Of a stretch of DNA of 64,000 nt, positions 33,165 through 45,745 are shown piece after piece. Position 1 is the first letter of the stretch. The number at the start of each line of letters is the position of its first letter. Origin of the DNA: Gigaspora rosea (lineage: Eukaryota; Glomeromycota; Glomeromycetes; Diversisporales; Gigasporaceae); contig QKWP01001976.1 of assembly GCA_003550325.1 (NCBI GenBank), forward strand, positions 32,258 through 96,257, read 5' to 3'. Both the position numbers and the translations under genes were made by a program. Under the pieces are notes generated by a model. It saw nothing but the letters and a program-made list of their open reading frames with translations, was not told where the DNA came from and did not search any database.

Positions 33165-35075
33165 TATATATATATAATCTTACGTAAAATATTATGGCCT
33201 GTAATATTACAAAAATCTTATGATCGATGCAGTATATTACGTAATATATTACGTTATATTATGGTAATATTACGGTTATTATTTTGAAATATTTCGAAAT
33301 ATATTGCAAATATTGCAAAATAGACTAAAACAATACAAATTACTCTCCCATACAGAGGTCACGTATTCATGCATAAACTAATGCGCACAGGAGGTAATAT
33401 TTTGATATTTTCGCATTGTTTCGCAATATTTTGCAAATTTTCGCAAATTTTCAAAAATTTTTAAAAATAAATAAACGATATACATATTCACATAATCATG
33501 CTTTTTTACAGGTTTTCGCAATATTTCGCACAGTTTTGCAATTTAATATAAAATTTTTATTTTTTTATTTATTATTAAAAATTATATTTTATATTTATTA
33601 AATATACATTTTTAATTAATATTACATACTTTATTATATATTACATATTATTTTTACATAATTACAAATATTTTAACTACTTTCACACTTCGTCACATCT
33701 AATTCTATTACTATATACAAAAAAACTAGCCCTATACACTTATTTTCGCTCACCCCACAGTTAGCTATCATTTTTGCTTCTTTGTTTTTTATCGTTTTTG
33801 AAAGTGTCAGAAGTTGTCAGAAGTTGTCATTGAAATGCGTAAGGTTTTGAAAAGTTGTTGTTTTTCTCGCAAAGTGCCGAAATAAAATAAATTAATAAAA
33901 AAAATTTAAAAAATAACCAAAAAACAAAAACAAAAAACATGAAACAAAAAAAAATAAAGCGAAACCTTGCAAGAACTTGCAAAAACTTGCAAAAATTTGC
34001 AAAAACTTGCGAAAATTTGCGCCCATTTTTCTAAAAAAGCATTCTTGAAAATTTAGAAATTGCTGGAGTGTGTGTTCTTGAAAGTGTCAGAAGTCATAGT
34101 TGGCATGCGCAATAGTTCGAAAAGTTTTGTTTTCTTGCAAAGAGCAAAAATAATAAAAAAATTTTAAAAATAAACCAAAAAAACAAAAACAAAAAAACGT
34201 GAACCGAAAAAATAAATAAAACGAAGCCTTGCAAGAACTTGCAAAAACTTGCAAAAACTTGTGCCCATTTCTCTAAAGAATCATTCATGAAAATTTAAAA
34301 ATTGCTGGTATGTGTTCTTGAAAGTGTCGAAAGGCGTAGTTGGCATGCGCAAGGTTTCGAAAAGTTGTTAGTTTTTCTTACAAAGTGCCGAAATAAAATA
34401 AATTAATAAAAAAAATTTTAAAAATAAACCAAAAAAACAAAAACAAAAACCACGAAATGAAAAAATAAATAAAGCGAAACCTTACAAAAACTTGCAAAAA
34501 CTTGCAAAAACTTGCTCCTATTTCTCTAAAGAAGTGTTCTTGAAAGTTTAGAAATTGCTGGGGATGTGTTCTTGAAGGTATCGGAAGTCGTTATTGGAAT
34601 GTGCAAGGTTTCGAAAAGTTGTTGTTTTTCTTGTAAAGTGCCGAAATAATAAAAAAATTAAAAAATAAATAAAAAAAATAAAAAAAACCAAATAAAAACA
34701 AAAAAAACAAACAAAAACAAAAATGAAAACAAAAAAGTGAAAAAAACAAAATAGAAGCTTTAATTATAAACAAAAGATCTAATTTGATCTTGTAGTACAG
34801 AATTTGAACATCATCAAACTATTTCAAACTATTTTGAAAAATCCATCTAATGCGCGATCCAGGTTACAGATCTACTAATCCAGCTTGGTTTCCTAGTCCT
34901 AAAATATTTTGAAATGAATCGAAATATTTCGTAACATATTTCGAAATATTTCAAAATTACTTTCGTAATATTTTGAAATTTGATATTTCGAAATATTTCA
35001 AAATATATTATGTAATATTTTGCTTATATTATGGTTCGTAAGATCTTACGTAAGATTACACTATTATAAATTTGC
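33165..35075. mobile_element. Non-coding element with ATCTTACGTAA ends and tandem interior
   Basis: Inverted ends TAATCTTACGTAA (about 33176) and its inverse (about 35060) are followed inward on both sides by AT-rich blocks full of GAAATATTTCGAAATA. I found no target duplication. The interior holds the tandem array at 33798-34790. There is no coding capacity. Confidence 0.5.
33798..34790. repeat. Tandem repeat, about 3.8 units of 240-280 bp
   Basis: Units start at 33798, 34078, 34318 and 34572, each with TTGAAAGTGTC or a close variant. Each unit contains GCGCAAGGTTTCGAAAAG, a long A-rich tract with AAAACAAAAAC, then several CTTGCAAAAA subrepeats, CCATTTCTCTAAAG and an AATTGCTGG block. Lengths differ mainly in the A-rich tract and in the number of CTTGCAAAAA copies. 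The last unit is incomplete. Confidence 0.85.
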
Positions 35076-35294
35076 TGATATATAATACTACTACTGTATA
35101 ATTTAAATAAATATTGCGATATAATATAATAATAATACATATTGTACTTTTTAAAAATTTTAATAATATAATAATATTTATGCTCGTGTATTTATATTAA
35201 AATTATGACTAATACACTAATATCTAGTCTTAATGTTTATATAGTTAATATACACATATAAATAATCAAAGACATTATCGTTTGTCTCTTATAT

Positions 35295-35841
35295 TTTATT
35301 TAGGGACTGTCTATTTCCACATGGTATTTTGCTATTTCCACCATGGTTATACAAAAAGTTACTATTTTTAAATTTTAATATAATATTGTATATTATAATT
35401 TTAATTATCTTTAATTGGCCCAACTTGATTTAGGTTACCAAAACAAGACTTGTGTAATATTACATGACACAAGCAGTGTACCGTATAACCAAAAATTATT
35501 TTTGTGAAAACAATGCACTGGGCCTTTGTGTAACATACATGCATATGTTGTGTAACCAGTGATTGGATATTGCTTTGAACAAGATTTAGGGTTAGGGTGG
35601 ACCGGAATTATGTCTAACCCACATTAAGCTTAATGCCGGCTAACCCAACCAAAATAAGACTTGTGTAACGTTACTAACATTAGTGCTGTGTAACTAAAAA
35701 TTATTTTTGCAAAAACAATGCACTGGGCCTTTGTATAACATAAGTGCATATATTATTTTGAATTCTAAAAATAGAAAATCTTGTGTAACCATAATGGAAA
35801 TAGCAAAATACCATGGTGGAAATAGTAACCTCCTTTATTTA
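35295..35841. mobile_element. MITE with 8-bp duplication nested in the 7.7-kb element
   Basis: The element is 35303-35833 (531 bp). Inverted ends of about 45 bases contain CTATTTCCAC and ATGGTATTTTGCTATTTCCA. TTTATTTA flanks both sides (35295-35302 and 35834-35841). An internal direct duplication is visible: AAGACTTGTGTAA through ATGCACTGGGCCTTTGT occurs near 35445-35540 and again near 35660-35735. Confidence 0.75.
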
Positions 35842-37798
35842 TTTTTCTTTTAACAAGAATATATAACGTAGTTTTTATTAAAAATCTCACAATTATCATA
35901 ATTTTATACTTGTGCTTATTTCTGCGGTATAATTTATATCTATACCCTATTGACATTTATAAATATAATCCCTCACATAATAAAGGGTTTACGGCGTCAA
36001 TTAAAAGATTTGCCATTGAGAAATTTAATAATTTTCAAATGCATTATGAAATAAAAATAAATATTCTTGTATGTAATTCGATTATTTTTAAAAATTACTA
36101 TATTAATATAAAATTCTATTTTTTAAAGAGGTTGACAAAATCAGTATTATAATTATTATAGGGGTAGAAGCTGGACTGCGTTTGAATTTAGTAAAGTATG
36201 GAAAGGTCTTTCACCCTGCTCCAGCCCAAAAAAAAATTGGCAGTAAAATATATTGTACAATATAAAATGAAGTTGTTTGTGAATTAATTGTCTGTAAAAT
36301 AACCTCATCTGATAATTAAGTATTTATGAATACTGTTACATACCTTTTATTAAACATCTTACTAGAAATGTGGTAGAAACTGTTATAGCTCTATTTGTTG
36401 ATAAATTATTAAAAGTATTTACTATAATATGATTATTTACATTTTCATCATTTCTCCACTCCATTACATGCTGTACCAATTTGAAGTCCTTCGTTATTCG
36501 GAGTTATGCTTTGTGACAATGAAACCGATAATTCTGATCTTTTCTTATATCATCATCTGCATTTTCAACCTAAGGGAAATATTTCTTGTTTTTTCTTAAA
36601 TAATTTTTACAATTACCTGTACATATTAAATATTTTGGCTTCTTTCATTCATGTTTTTTTATATACATTTTATGTAACCTCCTCATTAAATTGTTCAACA
36701 TCTAATAGTAGTAAATTAATAATAAAATACACTCTGGATACTTGACGTTTAAGCAGCTCTTCTTTTTCCTGTGCTAAATTGAATTTTTTGTATATAAGTT
36801 CTTCAATAAGTGTTAAAACGTTTACTATATTCTCAATAATCCTAATGATTATTCACTTGAAGACTTATTAAAATTAGGCAACACAAAAAAATTAACTGGT
36901 TTTTATAACCGGCCGGGTCCAAAATTAGAAAAATTCAAAATTTTTTTATGCTGCAGTATACAGTTAGCCAATCAAATTACGCAATTATCATAGAAAGAAA
37001 TTTGATTGATTAGCTAATTCAATAATCACTAAAGTATCCCCATTTTTAGTGACATTTATCACACTAACACATATTGATTTCTGCATTACATAATAAGATG
37101 AATGTAGGAAATTAATACTTCTTACTAATAAAAGTTCAATGAACCCGCTTTTTTGGTAATCTTTTTAAAAATCATATATATCTGATATCATGCGATATCA
37201 CTACGATTTTTAATTTCGTGGGAGTAACTGGTGAACGTACGTACGTATGTTTTTTTTTTTATATTACATTTCTATTTGGTGATTTTTCTTTAAATTAAAA
37301 ATCGGTTGATATTTAAAACAAGATTTTTTTTTACTAAGCAGGCGAATTTTACTCACTAAGTAAAATTGTTCAAAATATTTTCTACACTTACTCTCTATAC
37401 TCTTTGGCACAGAAATTAATTTCATATAATGAAAAAACTGAAGTTATCCATATTGCACCAAAATTTGAGAGTAAGTGAAAGAGGTAGATATTTCGAGCAA
37501 CTTTACTTAACGGATGAAATTCATTTGCTTAATAAAAAACCTTGTTTTCTTGTAATATATTCAATTCACCATTTTACCTGCATTCCCACGGGCATCTTTT
37601 AAGTTTTTTTTTGATTAGATTGTAGTAGATCCGAGTACTTTGGCCAGTGCACTATGGTAAATAATGTTTAATATGTATTATACCATATTTGAAATTAAGT
37701 ATTCGCCTGGAGTTGCACTTTTAAAATAAGCCCTGAAATTAGATTATGAAGTTGTGACTTCAGACAGGTACTAGTGCTAACTTCAAGCACGGCACAAT

Positions 37799-38391
37799 AA
37801 GGCAACGCAAAGTTGATTTTTTGTTTTGCATTACCCACTGACCCTTTTTTTCAATTTTTTAACCTTTTTTTTTTTAGATCCCAAGTTTAATTTTTTTTCA
37901 ATATTCTGCTCCTCCCTTACTTGAGCCTCTTTTTTTCTCTGACTAATCTTCTTTTCTTTTCTAAAGCATCCAGTCGATTTTTTTTGGTGGTTTCTAATTT
38001 TTCCTTTGTGCGCTCTATTCGCAACCCTTCATAATTTATATCAAAAGAAATTAAATCACTATTTTTAATTGTTTCTAATAGGTCATCGTATTCTCGTCGT
38101 CTTGCCAAGTTAATTCTCTTTCTTGCCTATTCCTTTCTTCTTGTTCTTGTCGTTGACGTCTCATCTGATGTCACTCAATGGAGACCTTAATTTCCTAATA
38201 GGACTGAAAGTAAAAATATAACCGTTGACCCAATTTTTTGATTCCTTGTTGTGCAAAATGAAAAACTAAGTCTGCATAACCTTAAACATGAACGTTATTC
38301 AATTAATTTACAGTAAATTAAAAAAAACAATATGACTGACTGACCTATGTTCATGTAATGCAAAGCAAAAAATCAACTTTGTATGGTCTAA
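37799..38391. mobile_element. MITE-like element with CGCAAAGTT ends carrying a basic coiled-coil ORF
   Basis: Left end AAGGCAACGCAAAGTTGATT (37799) is matched by the inverse at 38355-38391, about 33 paired bases. A second, inner right-end copy lies at 38255-38290. The minus strand inside is open at 37917-38108 and coding-like back to about 38165, giving a very basic helical sequence (LRIERTKEKLETTKKNRLDA, with RRQRQEQEERNRQERE upstream in a neighbouring frame). The ends are related to those of the element at 57277-57632. A target duplication was not found. Confidence 0.5.
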
Positions 38392-39424
38392 CTTTATGGG
38401 ATTTTTATTTCAAATCCGTATTGCCTTCAATTCGGTTCATTACTATTATCCTTTTAGAGTTCAAGCTTTTATTTCTTATTGGTTGGGATGTTAATTTACC
38501 AACCTGTGAGGAGATAGATTTTGTGTAGCTTGAAATGAAGGCAGATTATTCCTATTGTTAGAGGAGTCCTAAGGTCATTTATCGAATTTGGTGAGGTTTG
38601 GCGAATTTCCTGAAAGTTGGGTCTGTAGGTTCTTCGGGCATAATGGGTTACAAAAGAACCATCAGTTGGGAGAGCAATGATATCGGGTCTAATTTAGCTC
38701 TGCTGATTCACTTTGGTTTTAAATTTAGTGTACACGGGTTTATGATATCACAAGAATTAATTAATCTGTGTTGGTGTTATTACTTAATTTAGTAATTAAT
38801 TTAAATAAGACGTATATGATGTAATCAATTAAACATCGGGGATTTATTATAACAATAATAAAAGACTACACTAAAACAATATAATGACAAAATAAAGAAT
38901 ACAATTAAACTAAAACTAATACACTATTAAAATCCAATTCTTATTATAACTATATAATCAAGTCATCGTAATCTAAATCATAAATATTCTGAGGCATAAT
39001 CTAATAAAATAGTAGTAGTGCAAAAACTCAGGCTTTAAATACTTTCTGAGTTATTAAAAACTACTGTGCTATATTCTTTTATAGCCCTTGTGCTAACAAT
39101 GCTGCTTCACATCATTGAGCAAACAACGAAGTCTTCTACTTTCAATCTTCCTACTTTCCTGGCAAACCAACATTTACTTTACCTGGTTAGCCTATAATTC
39201 TTTGCAACAATAGTCTGTTTCTCCACCATCGTATTCAAACAACTCATGGGAACAAATTATTATCTCCAAGCCTTTGCCACAACCAAAAGCCTTGTAACTT
39301 CAAAATTTTTAACTGTGACACTATATATAAAAATTTTTACATATATAAAAAAAACCTCCGGGCAGCCGGGTCTAAAATTTTTTTTAATGTCATAAAAACC
39401 AGTTTATTTTATTTGTATCGCCTT

Positions 39425-39560
39425 AGAAAGAGAGGAATTATACAGAGTTCTTTCTGAAATAAGAGACAAATTGGCTGAGTTAGCAAAACAAAAAGCAAAA
39501 GTAAAGTTTAAAGAGAAAATTAGAAGGAAGTTTACTCTTTTTCAAGAAGAACTTTATTAA
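39425..39560 (+). pseudogene. Short coiled-coil coding fragment, unknown
   Basis: One plus frame reads about 45 residues of strongly helical, charged sequence (EELYRVLSEIRDKLAELAKQ, then KAKVKFKEKIRRKFTLFQEE) ending at a TAA near 39560. No start codon is near. It is a fragment of an unknown helical protein, within the 7.7-kb element. Confidence 0.3.
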
Positions 39561-40671
39561 TCACCACCAGTAAGGAAAAAAAACTCCTCCGTTAGAAAAA
39601 AATGATACGTCAAGTGAAGAACCCTCAGAGTCACCAATACCACAAGATATTTCTATAGACTTTTGTCTAACAAGTCAATTGTATAAAAATTCAAAATGTG
39701 CACAAATTATTGTCACTTATTATATTAAGAAGTTGACAAGAAAATATGTAACTTACATGCAAATATAAAAGGTATTTGTTGTGCTTTTGTTGGGACGTTT
39801 GAATATGATACACTTCTTTGTATTGCATACTAGTAAGTGATTAAGATACATTATTTGAGTTGTAGTTGAACCGGAATTTGACAGAAAATTTGCAGAAAAT
39901 CGTTTGTTTCATTTTCAACATCTCTTATATCTGTCAATAAATCCATATTTTCACTTTTACACAAACTACTTGTTCAATAGCATCTACGTGCAATGATTGC
40001 GTACCGAATTTAAGATAATGTTGTTACTAACTAAATCTTTAGCTTATGCGTGTAAAAATTAAACAATTGTAAGTGTCAAAGGTACAACTTCTAAATCTTT
40101 TATATATTTCATAGTGTTGATCTAATTTTGCCTTCTTAACGTCAAACTTAATCATATTATTAACCTATATTATACGGTCATGTTTTTTATTAGTTGGAAT
40201 TATGAAGAGTAAGTTTTCACAAATGAAAAATAGCTTAAACGTTTAAACATACCTTTCAACTAACTTTTGGGTTAAATTTTTTTGATCTTAGCTCTTAACA
40301 ATTCATACTCATGGTTAACAATACAGTTTTCTGCTTATCTAATTTGTATTACTTGCCTGAATTTGCCTTCTAAATAAAGTTTTTAGGATATTTGATCTAT
40401 ACTGATCTTTTTTCACAAGTGATATACAAAGAGTTAAAGAGCACTATAATATAGTTTAAAAAAATTTTTTTATGTAAACTACTGTGTTGCCAATTGACTA
40501 TATAGTTTTTCATAGTAAGGGTTACTTTAAAAATTTTTTTTTTATATTGTATAACCCAGTGATCTTCAAGCCAATCAAATCGAATGTCCGCCATGCTGTC
40601 CATATCCATAAGGAATAGTTTCATTTTCTGCATTTTAATGTAACTAAAATATTATAATTGAATCAGAGGTA

Positions 40672-41345
40672 TTGTATCTATCCCTTACTTTGTAGAGGTT
40701 TACAGGCAAATTTGCTTGTATAATTACTATAAATATACATCTGATCTAGTTTTTTAATTATTTAAGATATTTAAATAAAATTTGGTATTATAATATTTAA
40801 GAACAAGGATTATATTTTTGATTATTTAAACTTATATTATAAAACAAAAAGTTTATGTTGCTTATAAGCTGAAAATATTAAATTTTAAAGAAATTTTTTA
40901 ACCAAAAAAATATTTTACAATATCTTGGAGAATTCTTTAAATATTGGATTTAAAAATATAGTTTCTTATACAACTTTGTAGTTTATATAAAGGATGACAA
41001 CTTTTATTATTTGACTTTAAATGATTTTCTTGTAAAAATTAGGACTTGTATTAGAAGTGAAAATTTTTTTTATAGACGGGAAGATATAAAATTTGAGAAA
41101 ACCTAAAGAAAAAATTCTATAGTTAAAGTTCCAAAACAAAAACTTTAAACTTTTATTACACCAAACTTTTTTAATAATTTTAAAAAAATTTTATAATAAA
41201 GTTGATAAAACAGAACTAATATTATATTTTTTACTTAGAAAGTATATAGCTAAAATTAATATTTAAGGTTTTATTTAAAAAATTTAAAATTTTAAAATTT
41301 TCGCAGGCAAATATGTCTGCATAACAAATTAAGGGATATATATAT
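40672..41345. repeat. Possible inverted-repeat element between ATPase and coiled-coil relics
   Basis: TATCCCTTACTTTGT near 40677 and its inverse near 41330 (AAATTAAGGGATA), each followed inward by a GGCAAAT block, suggest diverged inverted ends. No target duplication was found, and the interior is AT-rich without an ORF. Confidence 0.3.
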
Positions 41346-42553
41346 TGTTATTTTTATTTTTTATTTTTTTCTGTCTATTCCATATAGGTCTAATGAACGT
41401 AATCCATACAGTAAAGATAATTAACAAAGCAAATAAAAGCAATGCAATTAATGGTGATCTTATCGAAATCTGAGGATATGTTTTATTCTGAGAGATAGTA
41501 TTGCAGAGCAATGGTTCTTCGAACCTACTATTTTCCCATTGAGTAAAATATAGTATTATATTCTTTTTTTCTTGGACCTGATATTCTGTACCAATAGGCT
41601 CTAGAATATTAAGTATTGAAGATACTCCACTTTGTGTATCTTTACCAATTTTAGTATTACTTATCTCAAGGTTAATTTCACTTGAAGACTGAATCTTATC
41701 ATCGATTTTTTTGGGTGCAAAATACTTTGCGAGACTTTTATTAAGCTTATTTCTTTTATTACCCCCAGTAATAACAGATTTTGGCCATGCCAGCTTTGCT
41801 AATATAGTATCTAATTTTAATTATTCAAACTCATCATTCTTCAAAGCCAATTCAGCTTTGAGAAACATTATCTCAGAATCTTTTTTTGATGAGTATTTCT
41901 GAGTTAAAGATAATTCTTCTTCCAATGACTTAATTCTAGATTGGAATGAATTCGCTTCTTCCAACTTACTATAATACTTGGCTTTATACTCAGTAAGGTT
42001 GGTATTTTTGCTTTTCAACTCTTTAATTTCTTCTTTGAGTTGTTTTTTAATCAAGTCATTTTGATTTTTGTCATCAATGTACCAGGACCCCGAAATATAC
42101 ATAGATAGGTCAGATATGTGTTTGCTTATTTTTGAGGTTTTTTATGCAGATCTTTTCTATTTATAGTAATTTTTTTGCTTATTTTTGAAGTTTTTGTGCA
42201 AATCTTTCCTTTTTTAGTAACTCTATAATTAACCTGACCTATCTATGTATATTTCGGGGTCCTAATGTACCGATTTAATTTTTTCTGGAGATGTAAAATC
42301 TTGTCATTTTTTTCTCTAGCTTTTTAGTAATCACATCAGATCGCGCTTCTGCAAGAGCTTTAGCATTTCTAAATTTGGAACATTTATTAGCGAAAAATTC
42401 AGTTTTAAGAAGTAACTCATTGTATTGAGATTCAAGTTCATGTCTTCTACTATTATCTAATTTATATCCACGTCCTTGAAAATTTTTGGCATCAGTAGAT
42501 TCACTATACAAAGTACGTATTGGTATCATATAATCAAAGAGAATTATGTTCAA
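41329..42553 (-). pseudogene. Coiled-coil protein with C-terminal membrane segment, relic in virus-like element
   Basis: The N-terminal part (from 42553) has IRTLYSESTDAKNF and a helical stretch with ELESQYNELLLKTEFF. The middle is a long coiled coil (KEEIKELKSKNTNL, SRIKSLEEELSLTQ). A polar linker follows, then a strongly hydrophobic segment (LIALLLFALLIIFTVWITF) with basic residues after it, as in a tail-anchored membrane protein. The MITE at 42084-42263 sits within it. I do not recognise the family. Its place between ATPase and protease suggests a structural or assembly role, which is inference. It has about two breaks besides the insertion. Confidence 0.45.
42076..42271. mobile_element. 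180-bp MITE with exact 8-bp duplication
   Basis: The element is 42084-42263. It has 27-base perfect inverted ends starting AGGACCCCGAAATATACATA, and AATGTACC on both sides (42076-42083 and 42264-42271). The interior is two copies of a roughly 55-base unit beginning TTTGCTTATTTTTGA. It is inserted in the coiled-coil relic. Confidence 0.85.
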
Positions 42554-42911
42554 AGAAAAAAACTAATCGCAATTTGACTTTTGACTGGTTATGTATAAAA
42601 GGAACCCAGATAATAATTGGTATTTAACTAGACAATAATTAGGCAGAAGTTAGTAATTAGCTGGGCAAAAATTGATACTTAGCTAGGCATAAAATAATAA
42701 TTAACTTAGCAAAGGTTGGTAATTAACTAATTTTATTTAAAAATAGATCTATAATCAAATCAGTACTAATTATTTCTCATTTTTTATCTAATTTGTAACT
42801 GATTATTGCCTGGTTATTACTCAGTTTTATCCAATTACATACTAGGAATGAATGGATATTTTCCTAAATTTAAATCGGATAATTTTTAATATTATTATAT
42901 ATTTTTCTAAA

Positions 42912-43440
42912 ATGGTTAAAGCCAAAGTTAGATCTCAAGTTCAACAATATCTTAATCCCACTGCTACTCCATTAACTCCTGAAGCAATCGAAAAATTAAG
43001 GCAAAACAGATACCAAATAGAAACACATTATGTGTGGTAATTATAGAATTAGTAGTGAAAGATATAATGATATTGTAAATGGCCAGATATATCCTCAAAC
43101 AACTGAAATAGAAATAACATCTATAAATTCATCTATTTCAATACCTCAACCAGAAATCTTGCTCATACATAGCTTATCAAGTGCTAGAAATTCTGAACAA
43201 GTAATTTCTTTGAGCAAATCAGCGACAAAAAAGACTAGCAAAAAAAAGAAAGTCTCACAAAATGAGAAACTTCTAGTTCTAATATTGATAAGACAAACTC
43301 TGGTGTGGAATTATTTAAAGGTGGTGATCGATCAGAATCAAAAACTATAAATCATTCTCTCATCAATACCAGAGAGTGATGTGCAAGCTAGAATAGAAAA
43401 TTTGCGAGAATATAAAAAACAGCTTCAAGCTGAATCTTGA
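42912..43440 (+). pseudogene. Small plus-strand relic, unknown
   Basis: An ATG at 42912 opens a frame with KAKVRSQVQQYLNPTATPLT and EAIEKLRQNRYQ. Coding-like sequence continues with a Ser-rich and then Lys-rich stretch, and ends near 43440 with ARIENLREYKKQLQAES. No domain is recognised. It is convergent with the protease relic and broken at a few places. Confidence 0.35.
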
Positions 43441-43593
43441 AATCGTATTAATTTCTTTTCAAAATATTCTGCGTAATTAAGAGCTCTAATAAATTTCTTT
43501 TTAATAGTTGCTTTATATTCTAGATTTTTCATACCTAATATAATTTGAATCTTGAAATGGAATTCTAGTTTAAGAAAGAAATCGATTTGTTTG

Positions 43594-44290
43594 TTAGAAT
43601 CTATTATGTTTTTTTAGATCTTTAGTGAATGAATCAGAGACTTGGGACTCTTTTTCCTCATTAGATGCTGGCTCCTCTTTAGTATCAATCTTGGTAGAAG
43701 AATCAAAAATTTTATTTTTTGAATTATTATCCTGAATCACTGTTGTATAAAGGCTTGATGAAATATTATTCTTAATTGGTTTGGTAAAGGTTGGAATAAT
43801 ATAAGATTTTCCACAAACTATCATTCGAAATTCATGTTTGTTTGTATCTAGAATTTCTTGAACTTTTCGAATCCATGCTGTTCCTAAACAAAGAAGGTAA
43901 TCAGGTTTTTTATCATCAATAACAACAACATGTTCTGTTTCAGTAACCCATTTATTTTTATATTTTACAGATATTGGTATATTCTTATATCCTTCTACTA
44001 ATTTCATTATATAATCAGAATTATGCCTAAGAGAAAAATTTTGTGCTATCCCAAGAATCCATCCCAATGTCTCATTTAGTGCTTTATTCATAACAAAATG
44101 TTCCGATGCTGTATCGGAAACCCATCCGGAATAATTATATTTTCAATTTTACACTGCATATATTCAAGTGATTTCAGCTTATTTATTTTTTGTAGATGGG
44201 TCAATAATTTTTTTCGCATTGCTAGAGATAATAATTCTAATAACTGGTTATCCAATTCTGGAAAAAGGTTTGGCATAGTAACTTTTTCAT
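43594..44290 (-). pseudogene. Retropepsin-like aspartic protease, fossil
   Basis: The sequence has the order expected of a Gag-processing aspartic protease: a DTAS-type active-site segment near 44115, LGWILGIAQNFSLRH, a flap-side stretch (IPISVKYKNKWVTETEHVVV), and the late hydrophobic motif YLLCLGTAWIRKV. I recognise this particular form (LCLGxxWIRKVQ, then an RMIVCGKSYIIPTFTK tail) from Gag-protease genes that are common in Rhizophagus-type genomes. A Ser/Lys-rich tail follows. It lies directly after the Gag-like relic on the same strand, as in retroelements, but no reverse transcriptase follows. It has about two or three breaks. Confidence 0.6.
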
Positions 44291-45608
44291 TTTGTTTAAA
44301 TTCTGTAACTAAAGATTTGCATGAAATTACTGATTTATTCTGTGATATTTTACTTATTGTTAGTAATATCTATTTTTTTTTCTAAATAGGATAGAGGGAC
44401 ATGCTATTGATTATCTTCCTCATTATACCTACCTTTATCCTCCTCGCTATTATTTAAATTAGGAGGTATGTATTGGGAATATATTGGCTTGAGAGGTGTA
44501 AAATATGATCGAGTATAATTAGACTGGACTGTAGGTTGATTGGGGTATTTGCTCTTGCTATGGCCCATCTCTTCACAAATATTACATTTTCGTATATATA
44601 CTTTTTGAAATTAATTAGTTAATTGGTTTACTACATCTCTTTCTTCATTAATTGCATTTTCTATTCTATCAATCCTAGCAAAAATATTGCTTTGCTGTGG
44701 GCGAGATCTTTGAAAAGGTTTTATAGGATAATTTTTCTCAAAATTTTCTGTATTAAATATCCCTAAATTATTTAAGTATTGTGATAAGCGATAATTTTCT
44801 ATACCTTCTTCTGTTTGTCATGAAAATGGTGGATCTCTTGGCTGTCTAACTGGTTTGACAGTTTGCAAAGCAGGTACTTGTATTTGCTTAGCTATTTGAG
44901 ATTCTAATTCTGTAACTTTTTTTACTAATATTTGGTTTTCATTTTTTTGTTGCGCTAGTGCATTCTGAATTGTTTTTTGTATATCTTCTAAAAAAATTCC
45001 TTGCTATTGAGGAGCTGAAACAGGTGAGGGTTCATATATTTCTCGAGATATTAGCGGATCAGGCATTCTATCTCTTTTATACCTAGCTATTCAGCACAAC
45101 TCTATCTCATATAGCTTTTTAGCTAATTCATCTAATTGCAAATGTTCACTGATGTCCTCAGCCTTTTCAAGCCATGGGAGTGGAAGAGCATCTAAGAACT
45201 TTCTATGTAATTCTTCAGGCCTATAGTTGGCTCATCTACCTATTCGCAATAATTTTCTATATAAATCATCTATAGTCATGTTTCTCTTTCTGATTGTTCT
45301 ATACATTAAATCCCGAAGCTCCTCTTTAGAAAAATGTGTTTTTAGCTACCATATGGCTTGACCAAAACAAATGCCAGCTACAACTACTGTAGTACTATTA
45401 TTAGCATTTGGTGCATTAACAGCAATGTTAGTAGACCAACCACCTGCTATGCGCCAATCTTCATCTCATGGACCTTCTATAGCTCTTAACTTGACTATTG
45501 CAGTTCCTGGTAAAGCTGCAAACATTTATTAAAGTAGTGACTATCTACGATATTACGGCTATGACGCAGGAGTTGTACTACCTCAAGATTATATTGCCAT
45601 TAAGTAGT

Positions 45609-45745
45609 ATGTCGTGAGAAGTGTAGTATATTCTAGGGTAGTTACTATGTAGTAGATAGTATCAAGATAGTGTGCTATGAGAAGTGTAGTATGCCGTAGG
45701 GTAGTTATTATATAGTATATAGCAGCAGGATAGTGTGTTATTGGG
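45609..45745. repeat. Tandem repeat, 63-bp unit, about 2.2 copies
   Basis: GAAGTGTAG begins at 45618 and 45681, with TAGGGTAGTTA and GATAGTGTG repeated in register. It lies close to the left tip of the element at 45511. Confidence 0.7.

Larger units (their letters stand above)
32870..40605. mobile_element. Large composite hAT-like element, 7.7 kb
   Basis: The element is 32877-40598. Its tips form a 30-base perfect inverted repeat starting CAGCATGGCGGACATTCGAT. TCCATAT flanks both sides (32870-32876 and 40599-40605); the duplication can be read as 7 or 8 bases. The CAG tip and duplication size suggest the hAT superfamily. No transposase is recognised. Much of the length is other elements nested inside: 33165-35075, 35303-35833 and 37799-38391, and perhaps an inverted pair around 36895 and 39405 (AACTGGTTTTTAT, with CCGGGTC nearby). 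A palindromic cluster of GGACTTATAAGTCC lies at 32990-33095 near the left tip. Confidence 0.7.

Noticed and set aside
33416-34773. Frames of 60-64 codons on both strands
   Set aside because: They arise from the tandem A-rich repeat and its poly-Phe reverse reading.
35580-35600. TTAGGGTTAGGG as a telomere remnant
   Set aside because: Under two units, inside a MITE, with no neighbouring telomeric array.
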